Assembly (NCBI RefSeq): GCF_007858475.1
Contig: NZ_VIGX01000025.1
Location: forward strand, 1 to 40,856
Source: Tsukamurella conjunctivitidis
Lineage (GTDB): Bacteria > Actinomycetota > Actinomycetes > Mycobacteriales > Mycobacteriaceae
Direction of reading: 5' to 3'
Length of the DNA: 40,856 bases
This document shows, piece by piece, positions 33,247 through 40,792 of the stretch (position 1 is the first letter of the stretch; the number at the start of each line of letters is the position of its first letter). A model generated the notes under the pieces. The model made no database searches, was not told where the DNA came from, and saw nothing but the letters and a program-made list of their open reading frames with translations. The translations under genes and the position numbers were made by a program.

Positions 33247-34514
33247 GATTGACTCGCTTTCGTCGGTACGGCATCGGAGACGTGCAGTTCCGGCAGCGGG
33301 ATCACCAGCTCCGCGCCCCAGTCCGCGATGTGCGCCAGCTGCGCGGAGATCTCGTCCGCCAGGTTCCACGGCAGTACGACGACCACGTCCGGACGGTCCT
33401 CGTCGATCCGCTCCGGAGCGTGGATCGGGATCCGCGTCCCCGGGGTGAACCTGCCGTGCTTGTACGGGTTGCGGTCCACGGTGTACTCGAGCAGGTCGGC
33501 CCGGATCCCGCAGAAGGTCAGCAGGGTGTTGCCCTTGCCCGGCGCGCCGTAGCCGACGATGCGCTTCCCCTCGGACTTGCGGTCCAAGAGGTACCGCAGC
33601 AGGTCGTGCTTGACCCGTTCGGTCCGCGGGCGCAGCGCGAGGTAGCCGTCGAGTGCGTGCAGCCCGGCCCGCTCCTCGAGGTCGAGCACGTCGGCGACCC
33701 GAGGATCGGGCTCGCCCGCGGCGGCCTCTGGCCGGGCCCAGAGCCGGATAGAGCCGCCGTGGGTGGGGATCAGCTCGACGTCCACGACCGCGAGCCCGGC
33801 CGTGGCCAGCGCGCGCTGCGCCGAGAGCACGGTGTAGTACTGGAAGTGCTCGTGGTAGATGGTGTCGAACTGCCCCAGCTCGACCAGGTTCAGCGCGTGG
33901 TGCACCTCGATGCTCAGCCAGCCGTCGTCCGCGAGGAGGGCACGCAGCGACCGGGTGAACCCGAGCAGGTCGGGGATGTGGGCGTAGACGTTGTTGGCGA
34001 CTACCAGGTCGGCTGGGCCGTGCTCGGCGCGAACGGCCTGCGCGGTCCCCTCGTCGAGGAAGGCGGTGTGGGTGGGCACACCGCGCTCGCGGGCCGCGGC
34101 GCCCACGTTCTGCGAGGGCTCGATCCCGACGCAGGGGATCCCGGCGGCCACGACGTGCTGAAGCAGGTATCCGTCGTTGCTGGCCACCTCGACGACGAGA
34201 CTGTCGGATCCCAGGTCCAGCCCCAGCCGGTCGCGGGCGGCGTCGACGAACCGTTTCGCGTGCGCCACCCAGCTGTCCGAGTACGACGAGTAGTACGCGT
34301 ACTCGGTGAACGTCTCCTCCGGCAGGATCAGCGCGGGTATCTGCAGGAGCAGACACTCCTCGCATACCCGCAGGTGGAGGGGGTACGTGGGCTCCGGCAA
34401 GTCCAGCTCGTCGGCGGTGAGGAACTTCTCGCACGGCGGGGTGGCGCCGAGGTCCAACACGCTGTGCAAGCGGTCCGCTCCGCACAAGCGGCAATTCATC
34501 GACACCTGAGACAT
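33243..34514 (-). CDS. Sugar C-methyltransferase-like SAM enzyme (zinc-finger type)
   Basis: 423 residues from ATG 34514 (ATG 34499, five codons on, is an alternative). N-terminal zinc module C8, C11, C51, C54; SAM domain with VVEVASNDGYLLQHV (107-121) as motif I and VVANNVYAHIPDL; IEVHHALNLVELGQFDTIYHEHF-like catalytic segment; C-terminal Rossmann-like domain with VGYGAPGKGNTLL. All match the TylCIII/NovU C-methyltransferase group that methylates NDP-4-keto-deoxysugars at C3 or C5. First gene of the second leftward sugar operon. It makes a branched-chain sugar a fair guess. Confidence 0.85.
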   Translation of the reverse strand: MSQVSMNCRLCGADRLHSVLDLGATPPCEKFLTADELDLPEPTYPLHLRVCEECLLLQIPALILPEETFTEYAYYSSYSDSWVAHAKRFVDAARDRLGLDLGSDSLVVEVASNDGYLLQHVVAAGIPCVGIEPSQNVGAAARERGVPTHTAFLDEGTAQAVRAEHGPADLVVANNVYAHIPDLLGFTRSLRALLADDGWLSIEVHHALNLVELGQFDTIYHEHFQYYTVLSAQRALATAGLAVVDVELIPTHGGSIRLWARPEAAAGEPDPRVADVLDLEERAGLHALDGYLALRPRTERVKHDLLRYLLDRKSEGKRIVGYGAPGKGNTLLTFCGIRADLLEYTVDRNPYKHGRFTPGTRIPIHAPERIDEDRPDVVVVLPWNLADEISAQLAHIADWGAELVIPLPELHVSDAVPTKASQS

Positions 34515-34737
34515 TCCTCACTCACCGTGGATACACACTTTAACATGACCAATAATCGGCCCGTCATGGCTACTCCGGGCGAGAGCCGCTCGGCATCATG
34601 AGTAATATCACAACACGGAAGCCGATGTTCAAGACCCTTGACATCGTCCTCGATCACACCTGATTTCTTCGCGCTACTTCATGACAGTGGGAAGACCGCG
34701 ACGGCAGGGACAGGCAGCGACGTCGAGAGGTACAGCG
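34515..34737. promoter_or_regulatory. AT-richer divergent intergenic region with promoter
   Basis: Between the methyltransferase operon and the sugar transferase gene. On the plus strand TTGACA (34638-34643) is followed after 17 bases by TGATTT, a weak -10 match. On the minus strand TAAAGT lies near 34536-34541. The stretch is visibly less GC-rich than the genes around it, and no gene is seen. Confidence 0.35.
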
Positions 34738-36201
34738 GTGACGGATCACCCAGCGGAGGGGGCCGCGTTCGGCTCGGAGCCGGCATCGCTGCGCCTCCAC
34801 AGGTCCGCCCCGTCCACCGCGGCGTGGGGCGTCGTCGACGCGGTGATCGCGGTGATCGCCACAGCGGCCGGTGCGGTCTGGTCGACCGAACACGGCGGCG
34901 GCGTCCTGACCAGCGCGTTCACGGCGGCAACCGCAGCCTTCCTCTGGTTCGTCCTGTTGCAGTGGTCGAAGGCCCTCGCGGTTCCGCTCCTGCGTTCCGG
35001 GACGCCGGAACTGCGGCACGTGGTGGTGACGACCTTCGTCGTCTTCGGTGGAGCCGCCATCCTGAACGAATTCGTCCGAGCCCCGATCCTGGACGGCCTG
35101 GCCAAGGTCTCGCTGCCGATCGCCCTGATCGCGATCGTGGTCTGCCGACTCGTGCGCGGAAGCTGGCTGCGCGCCTCCGACGGGCGCGCGCGCAACGACA
35201 CCCCGACCCTCGTCGTCGGCGGCTACTACTCGGTGCGCGCCACCTGCCTCGCGCTCGGGCGTGCGCGGGCGACCGGGGCGCGCATCGTGGGGGCCTGCGT
35301 GCCCGAAGAGGTCGGCCGAGCGCACCGGACGATCGACCTCGGCGAGCAGGTCGTGCCGATCGTGGGCACCGACCGGGAGGTCATCGCCGCGGTCACCACC
35401 ACGGGCGCCACTGTGGTCGCGCTGACCGCGACGGATTCGCTCGGCCCCGGCGATCTGCGGACCCTGATCTGGGAGCTGCAGGAGCTGTCGGTGGAGCTGA
35501 TCGTCACCCCGGGCGTCGTCGACATCGCCGGGCACCGGATCGCGTACGCGAGCGTGGGCGACATGCCGATGCTGCACATCGCGATGCCCCAGCACGCGCG
35601 CGCGGATTCACTCGCGAAGCGGCTGTTCGACATCGTCTTCTCGGCCGCCGCGATCCTCGCGTCCGCCCCCGTCATGATCGCGGCCGCCGTCGCGATCAAG
35701 GTCGACAGCAGCGGGCCGGTCTTCTACCGGTCCACCAGGATCGGCGAAGACGACGCGCCCTTCGAGATGATCAAGTTTCGGAGCATGTTCGAGGACGCCG
35801 ACCAACGCCTCGAGGACCTGCGCGCGGCGAACCAGGGCAGCGGCGCGCTGTTCAAGATGCACGACGATCCGCGCGTCACCCGGGTGGGACGGTTCCTCCG
35901 GCGCTACAGCATCGACGAACTCCCCCAGTTCTTCAACGTGCTCCGTGGCGAGATGTCCGTGGTGGGCCCCCGCCCGGCGCTGGGTCGCGAGGTCGACGAA
36001 TACTCGCCCGTGATGCGCCGGCGGCTGCTGGTGAAACCCGGCATCACCGGGGCGTGGCAGGTGAGCGGCCGCTCCGACCTGAGCTGGAACGAGTCGATCC
36101 GGATGGACGTCGGCTACGTCGAGAACTGGTCGCTCGCCCGGGACCTCATGATCGTGGTCCGCACCGTCCGCGCGGTCCTGGCCAGCGACGGCGCGTATTG
36201 A
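34738..36201 (+). CDS. Polyprenyl glycosylphosphotransferase (initiating sugar transferase)
   Basis: 487 residues from GTG 34738 (GAGAGG 8-13 bases upstream); ATG 34681 would add 19 residues without an RBS. Four or five TM helices occupy the first 140 residues, then a Rossmann-like middle (TLVVGGYYSVRATCLAL). The C-terminal bacterial sugar transferase domain has KRLFDIVFSAAAILA, SSGPVFYRSTRIGE, FEMIKFRSM, SIDELPQFFNVLRGEMSVVG, PRPAL and KPGITGAWQVSGRSDL. It starts repeat synthesis by moving a sugar-1-phosphate onto undecaprenyl (or decaprenyl) phosphate at the membrane. Confidence 0.93.
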   Translation: MTDHPAEGAAFGSEPASLRLHRSAPSTAAWGVVDAVIAVIATAAGAVWSTEHGGGVLTSAFTAATAAFLWFVLLQWSKALAVPLLRSGTPELRHVVVTTFVVFGGAAILNEFVRAPILDGLAKVSLPIALIAIVVCRLVRGSWLRASDGRARNDTPTLVVGGYYSVRATCLALGRARATGARIVGACVPEEVGRAHRTIDLGEQVVPIVGTDREVIAAVTTTGATVVALTATDSLGPGDLRTLIWELQELSVELIVTPGVVDIAGHRIAYASVGDMPMLHIAMPQHARADSLAKRLFDIVFSAAAILASAPVMIAAAVAIKVDSSGPVFYRSTRIGEDDAPFEMIKFRSMFEDADQRLEDLRAANQGSGALFKMHDDPRVTRVGRFLRRYSIDELPQFFNVLRGEMSVVGPRPALGREVDEYSPVMRRRLLVKPGITGAWQVSGRSDLSWNESIRMDVGYVENWSLARDLMIVVRTVRAVLASDGAY

Positions 36202-36220
36202 CACGGACCGGGACGCTACC

Positions 36221-36424
36221 GTGGTGGCCGTGACCGACGACCGGAGCCGCACCGCGCCGCCATCGCGACCCGAACCGCGCGCTGGGCACTCATCGGGACG
36301 GCCCCTGGGCGATGCGGGTTTCGCCGCGCGGGAGCTCGTCGTGACCGTCGTCGGCTGCGCCCTGCTCGGGGTGCTCTCCGGGGCCGTCGGCGGCCTGCCG
36401 GAGCGGATGGCCGGAGGACGATAG
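36221..36424 (+). CDS. Small hypothetical single-TM protein, possibly truncated
   Basis: 67 residues from GTG 36221 (GTG 36230 also possible). A polar N-terminal half is followed by one hydrophobic helix (ELVVTVVGCALLGVLSGAVGG). It ends abruptly in a Gly/Arg tail. It could be the first part of a longer membrane protein that lost the rest, since the gene next to it (36454-37030) is also damaged. No family is recognised. Confidence 0.4.
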   Translation: MVAVTDDRSRTAPPSRPEPRAGHSSGRPLGDAGFAARELVVTVVGCALLGVLSGAVGGLPERMAGGR

Positions 36425-36453
36425 GTTCCGCGGCAATCGCGGTATGGAGCGGA

Positions 36454-37030
36454 TCAGGCCCGGCAGTCGCCCCGGACGAAGGCTTTGAGCATGCCCACCG
36501 CCTGGTAGCTGTACGTCAGCGCCAGTCCGCGAGGTTGAACCGGTACTGCCGCGGCACCGCGCGCATCACGGTGCCGCCGTCGAAGCAGTGCCCGAAGACG
36601 TACCTCGCGCGGACCAGGTGGTACCCCCAGCTGACCACGATCACGGAGCACCATCCGTACCGCTCGGCAAGCCGCTGGGCGAAGATCGCCTCGCCGCGGG
36701 TCGTGTTGGCTCGAGCGTCTCGCACAGGACGCGGATGCCGCCGGCGTCCCCGGCGCACAGCCGGTCCATCAGCGGGGCGCCGCTGCCGTACGGATCGGAC
36801 AGGACCACCGTTCCCGCGTAGCCCGCCCGCGCGAGGTCCAATCCGTACTCCTCGCGGCCGTCGTGCTCGGGGGCGAGCACGACGATCGCGTCGACCCGGG
36901 TCAGCGGATCTTCGGACGAGCGCCCGTACACCAGCCACCCCGCCGAGAGCACCGTCGCGACCACGACCGTCATCACGGCGGCGAGCCCCCAGACCGACCG
37001 CCGGAGCCTCGCTCCCCGCCTCACGCCCAC
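36454..37030 (-). pseudogene. YdcF/DUF218-family membrane protein with two frameshifts
   Basis: From GTG 37030: one N-terminal TM helix (VWGLAAVMTVVVATVLSAGW), then VDAIVVLAPEHDGREEYGLDLARAGYAGT as in YdcF-family proteins. Coding then jumps frame near 36712 (ANTTRGEAIFAQRLAERYGW, VIVVSWGYHLVRARYVF) and again near 36518 (ALTYSYQAVGMLKAFVRGDC, stop 36454). Each jump is repaired by adding one G to a short G run (GAGCC to GAGGCC; TGGCG to TGGGCG). The family is thought to act in envelope-related metabolism. True decay or homopolymer errors. Confidence 0.75.
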
Positions 37031-37158
37031 CGGATCGAGAGTACCGCCGGCCCCGACGACCGGCCCCTCCCTGTTCGGGCGTGACGACGCGGCGGCCCAA
37101 TGATCCGCGTAGGGTGCTCATCACCACGAGCCGCGCACCGCTTTCAGGAGTGACATCC

Positions 37159-38202
37159 ATGGAGATCCTCGTTCCGGGTCCGGAGGCCGACGCCCGCGTG
37201 ACCGAGCTGCGCGCCGCAGGGTTCGACCTCGTGGACGGCTGGTCCGCCGGAGGCCCGGAACTCACCGCGCTCGCCGCCCTGCCGCAGCCGCCGGCCGGAT
37301 GCCCCGAAGCCTGGGACCCGGGCGACGAAGAGCGCGTGGAGGAACTGAGCCGCTACGTGGTGTGCAAGTGGCGGCGGACGATCGCCCGCCTGCCCCGGTC
37401 CGACGTCTACCACCTGCTCCGGACCGCCCGAAATCGCCACCTCATCTCCGACGCCGACCAGGCCTCGTGGTCGGCGTCGCTGGTCGGGGTCGTGGGGCTC
37501 AGTGTCGGCTCGTCGGCCGCGACCGCGTGCCAGCTCACGGGGGTCCGTCGCTTCCGCATCGGCGACGGCGACGAACTCGGGATCACCAATCTCAATCGCA
37601 TCGTCGACTCCGCTTTCAACGTGGGCACGGCCAAGACCGAGTCACTGCGTCGCCGGCTACTCGAATGCGATCCGTACGCGTCGGTCGACACTTTTCCGCA
37701 AGGAATATCCGAATCCGACATCGATTCTTTTCTCTGTGGGGATTCGGGGGACGAACAGCTTTCGGTGCTGATCGAGGAGATCGACGGCATCCACATGAAG
37801 GTGGCCCTCCGCCGGCGCGCACGCGAGCTCCGCATTCCGGTGGTGATGGCGACGGATCTCGGTGACGACGTGGTACTCGACGTCGAACGGTTCGACATCG
37901 ACGAGCACACCCCGATCCTGGGCGACCGTCTGGCGTCGTTCAGTGACGATCAACTGCGCGACCGGGAGCCGAGTACGGCGGTCGCGCTCGCCGGCGCCCT
38001 CCTCGCCGACGTCGTCACCCCCCGGATGCTGGAGGTCGCCGGCGAGGTCGGGCGGAGCCTGAGCTCGTGGCCGCAGCTCGGCAGCACCGCCATGCACTCC
38101 GGTGCTGTGGCCGCCCACGCCGCCAGGCTGATCTGCACGGGCCACGAGCTCGCCACGGGGCGCTATCTGCTGCGTTCCGAATTCACTACTACACACAACT
38201 GA
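37159..38202 (+). CDS. ThiF/E1-like adenylyltransferase, stand-alone
   Basis: 347 residues from ATG 37159 with AGGAG 9-13 bases upstream. After a unique 100-residue N-terminal region, residues 105-250 are a ThiF/MoeB/E1 fold: VGVVGLSVGSSAA (nucleotide loop), GDGDELGITNLNRI with D138 and the N-x-N-R arm, VGTAKTESL with Lys159, and LIEEIDG. Such enzymes adenylate a C-terminal carboxylate or a small substrate. The CxxC zinc ligands of ThiF/MoeB and any ubiquitin-like partner are absent here. The core resembles the ThiF part of MoeY-type proteins. Immediate downstream gene is a GNAT/LuxI-like protein. Confidence 0.85.
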   Translation: MEILVPGPEADARVTELRAAGFDLVDGWSAGGPELTALAALPQPPAGCPEAWDPGDEERVEELSRYVVCKWRRTIARLPRSDVYHLLRTARNRHLISDADQASWSASLVGVVGLSVGSSAATACQLTGVRRFRIGDGDELGITNLNRIVDSAFNVGTAKTESLRRRLLECDPYASVDTFPQGISESDIDSFLCGDSGDEQLSVLIEEIDGIHMKVALRRRARELRIPVVMATDLGDDVVLDVERFDIDEHTPILGDRLASFSDDQLRDREPSTAVALAGALLADVVTPRMLEVAGEVGRSLSSWPQLGSTAMHSGAVAAHAARLICTGHELATGRYLLRSEFTTTHN

Positions 38203-38291
38203 CGTGCGAATCGGGTAATCGCCCGAGCGCTTGCACCCCAGCTGAACGCAGTACGTCTTGTCGGTCTGCGATCGCACAGTTCACGACACCA

Positions 38292-38309
38292 CCGCGTGAT
38301 GCGGTTTTC
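38292..38309 (+). terminator. Weak intrinsic terminator after the ThiF-like gene
   Basis: ACCGC-GTGAT-GCGGT followed by TTTC: a 5-bp stem with a short T run, about 90 bases after the stop codon. Weak but correctly placed. Confidence 0.4.
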
Positions 38310-38368
38310 GTCATTGGAAAGTTCGCGACAGAACTTCTCATCCAATCCTGCGCGTTTACCCTTTGAGC

Positions 38369-38387
38369 ATTCGATCCGATATCGAAT
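38369..38387. promoter_or_regulatory. Palindromic operator upstream of the GNAT/LuxI-like gene
   Basis: ATTCGAT-CCGAT-ATCGAAT is a perfect 7-bp inverted repeat with a 5-base spacer, 54 bases before ATG 38442, in an AT-richer 239-base gap. The size and symmetry suit a dimeric repressor or activator. Confidence 0.5.
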
Positions 38388-38441
38388 ACCGCTCTCGGTC
38401 AAGAATACGACATGGCGTCGTCACAATTGAAAGGAACACAC

Positions 38442-39185
38442 ATGACCATCGATTCTGCCCTCGTCCGCGCGGTCACCGGTCCACCCGCCGCAACGCCTCT
38501 TCCCGAGCACGGCGTGGAGTTCGTCGATCGCCGCACCGGCGTGACCTGCATCTTGGACACCCCCGCGCGCCGCCCGGACCTCTGGCGCCAGTACCTCGAC
38601 GGCGTCGAGCGCGCGTACCGGTCCTGGGGCGTCGAAGAAGCCTTCGATCGGCACGAGGTCGAGACCGGTTCGTCGACGACGCTGTTCTGCGCGATCGTGG
38701 ACGACCAGACCGGCCGGGTCGTCGCGGGGCACCGGATGCAGGGGACGTACTCGAGCGCGGCCGAATCGCACGCACTCATCGAGTGGGCGGGACAGCCGAG
38801 CCTGCACCTCCTCGTCGACGCCATCGACTCGCGGCTCGACGGAGGGCTCATCGAGGTGAAGTCCGCCTACGTCGGGCTCACCGACGAGCGCGCGGGTGGC
38901 GTTGCCAACCTCCTGTCCCGCGTGGGCCTGATCGTCATGGCGCTCACCGACGCGCGGTACATGATGGCGACGGCGGCGGAGCACGTGCTCAAGCGGTGGT
39001 CCCAGGGCGGCGGCCGGATCGACCGGTCGATCCCCGCTACGCCGTACCCGGGCCCGCAGTACCGCACCCAGGTGATGTTCTGGGATCGGGACCGGTTGCG
39101 CGCCGACGCCGAGCCCGGCCTGTGGCCGCTGATGCTGACCGAGTTCCACGAGGCATTTGGATCTAACCTGCAGTCTGCAGGCTAA
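38442..39185 (+). CDS. GNAT/LuxI-fold-like acyltransferase candidate
   Basis: 247 residues from ATG 38442 (GAAAGGA 6-12 bases upstream); an in-frame ATG at 38412 lacks an RBS. The order of segments, YLDGVERAYRSWGVEEAF, then an acidic strand, VDDQTGRVVAGHRMQG, GLIEVKSAYVGL, and GLIVMALTDARYMMATAAEHVLKRW, follows the beta/alpha plan of LuxI autoinducer synthases and FeeM-type N-acyl amino acid synthases (an E-x-K/R strand, then a helix with an Ala/Gly-rich turn). It is not identical to any family I can name with certainty. It lies between a ThiF-like enzyme and a GGDEF protein and has its own operator. Confidence 0.55.
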   Translation: MTIDSALVRAVTGPPAATPLPEHGVEFVDRRTGVTCILDTPARRPDLWRQYLDGVERAYRSWGVEEAFDRHEVETGSSTTLFCAIVDDQTGRVVAGHRMQGTYSSAAESHALIEWAGQPSLHLLVDAIDSRLDGGLIEVKSAYVGLTDERAGGVANLLSRVGLIVMALTDARYMMATAAEHVLKRWSQGGGRIDRSIPATPYPGPQYRTQVMFWDRDRLRADAEPGLWPLMLTEFHEAFGSNLQSAG

Positions 39186-39218
39186 ACAGCACATGCACCC
39201 GCGGCCACGTCGACAACC

Positions 39219-39256
39219 GGCGTTTCAATGACTGCCTAATCGCACCCATTGAACCG
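39219..39256. promoter_or_regulatory. Long hairpin between acyltransferase-like and GGDEF genes
   Basis: CCGG..TTTCAATG (39214-39231 area) and CATTGAACCGG (39248-39258 area) pair as an interrupted stem around a 15-base loop. It could end the upstream transcript or act in the leader of the GGDEF gene. No T-run follows, so a regulatory role is as likely as termination. Confidence 0.35.
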
Positions 39257-39357
39257 GCTGCATGAGGGATGCAATACAGTGTGTGCTTTGGTACGGAGGA
39301 CTCCAGTGCGAGGCTGTGTATGAGGCCGCGCTGCGCACGGCAGAAGGTGGACCGAAG

Positions 39358-40461
39358 ATGAAGCAGTCACCTGATGTATCCGGTAGACTACCGATGTCCG
39401 ATTTCACGGGCGGAATCTACTTCGGCTTCGATCTCCGCTCGCTCGGCCTCCTCTTCAGTGTTGGCGGCGCGGTTCCCCTGCCGCTACTGGCACTAGTCGA
39501 TCCTGGCCTGGTGGTCCCGGGCGCTCTACCTTGGTTGTCCGGGATCTGGTTCTATAGCGTGTTGTCGTTCATCGTCGTGGTCCGGGCGCGACCGGCGGTC
39601 AGCGATTGCACGTTCATCGCGCTCAGTTCGGGCGGAATGTTCGGCATCGGGCTGGCCTCATTCCTGGTGGCAGACGCCCCTGCGGCGAGCGTGATACTCT
39701 GCCTGAACGCAGCTATACCCGCACTCGCGGCAATGCAGTCACGGGCGGTAGTGGTAGTGGCGTTCCAGGTCGGCGCGCTGTTCTTCATCGTCGCGCACGC
39801 TGCTTCGGAGCGGGATGAGCCCGCAGTCGCCCTCGTCCGGTTCGGTGTCGCTACTCTGGCCACCTTATTCCCGACGCTTATCGTTCTCGGATTCCGCCGA
39901 TCGCTGGAGCACCTCCTCCGGGTTCAGATAGAGCTCGCTCGGATCGATCCCCTCACTGGTGTGTTCAATCGCCGCGGGCTAAGCGATCACGCAGCTCGAT
40001 TGCTCGCTTCCAACCAGAAAGTTGGTCTCCTGGCGATCGATATCGACAACTTCAAATCCATCAACGACGTCAACGGTCACGCACACGGCGACGAGGTTCT
40101 AGTCCGGACCGCCAGCCGCCTCGTAAGCCTCGCCGGGCCGGATGCGGTAACGGCTCGACTCGGTGGCGAAGAGTTCTTGATCGTGACGCCGGTCGATCAG
40201 CTCGAGTCGATCGAGCAATTAGCCGAGCAGATCCGTATCGCGATAGCTTGCGACGGCGAGGTCACTGTCAGCATCGGTGCTGTCATGCACCCAACACCGG
40301 TTCTTGGCCCGGAGACCCTTACCTGTAGTGCTGACGTTGGCGCAAACAAACCAGTGGCACTCTTTGACGACCTCATCAAATCAGCGGACCGACAGATGTA
40401 CGCAGCCAAACAAGCAGGCCGCAACCGTGTCGTCGTGGAATATGCGATCGATCAGGCGTGA
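39358..40461 (+). CDS. Membrane-bound GGDEF diguanylate cyclase
   Basis: 367 residues from ATG 39358 (AGAAGG upstream); ATG 39394 is a second option. About six TM helices (residues 27-180) form an unrecognised sensor, followed by a GGDEF domain: RIDPLTGVFNRRG (195-207), LLAIDIDNFKSINDVNGHAHGD with metal Asp228, and ARLGGEEF with the active GGEEF at 269-273. All catalytic residues are present, so c-di-GMP synthesis is likely. There is no RxxD inhibitory site in the usual place before GGEEF, so product inhibition may be absent. No EAL domain is attached. Confidence 0.9.
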   Translation: MKQSPDVSGRLPMSDFTGGIYFGFDLRSLGLLFSVGGAVPLPLLALVDPGLVVPGALPWLSGIWFYSVLSFIVVVRARPAVSDCTFIALSSGGMFGIGLASFLVADAPAASVILCLNAAIPALAAMQSRAVVVVAFQVGALFFIVAHAASERDEPAVALVRFGVATLATLFPTLIVLGFRRSLEHLLRVQIELARIDPLTGVFNRRGLSDHAARLLASNQKVGLLAIDIDNFKSINDVNGHAHGDEVLVRTASRLVSLAGPDAVTARLGGEEFLIVTPVDQLESIEQLAEQIRIAIACDGEVTVSIGAVMHPTPVLGPETLTCSADVGANKPVALFDDLIKSADRQMYAAKQAGRNRVVVEYAIDQA

Positions 40462-40624
40462 AAGGATTCTAATAATTCTCACTGGCGCCCACGTTGCATA
40501 CCTATTGGCGGGTGGTTGGATTCCCAGACCGGATAATCGGTTCGATTAGGTCGTTAGATCATCCCCCATACTACTAATCCAAGTTGGACGCGCATTAGTG
40601 AGGTGCCTGGGGTATTCTTGACGT
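40462..40624. other. AT-rich intergenic stretch
   Basis: No gene is seen. TATTCT (40613-40618) ends 6 bases before ATG 40625, a leaderless-type -10 box for the short ORF that follows. Confidence 0.35.
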
Positions 40625-40708
40625 ATGGCGAATACAGATCTCGCCCTGACCACCGCCCCTGCTACCGGTGACCTCCTTTACGGGCTCTTCCCATTCAGAG
40701 TGCGTTGA
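40625..40708 (+). CDS. Truncated N-terminal fragment of an unknown gene
   Basis: 27 codons (MANTDLALTTAPATGDLLYG and seven more) ending at TGA 40706-40708. The leaderless promoter box and start look genuine, but the frame stops within the upstream end of an IS3-type element, so insertion probably cut the gene. Right after it CCGGTC and GACCGG form an inverted pair (40710-40729 area). Confidence 0.4.
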   Translation: MANTDLALTTAPATGDLLYGLFPFRVR

Positions 40709-40792
40709 CCCGGTCGGCGAGCTGACCGGAGGGACTGGTGCACGGTTAGGTGACATCTGATCTGGCTTGCCCCGGGAGGGCGGCCTGGAAGG

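Noticed and set aside
38292-38309. Strong Rho-independent terminator after the ThiF-like gene
   Set aside because: Only a 5-bp stem with three T; kept as a weak candidate, not as a confident terminator.
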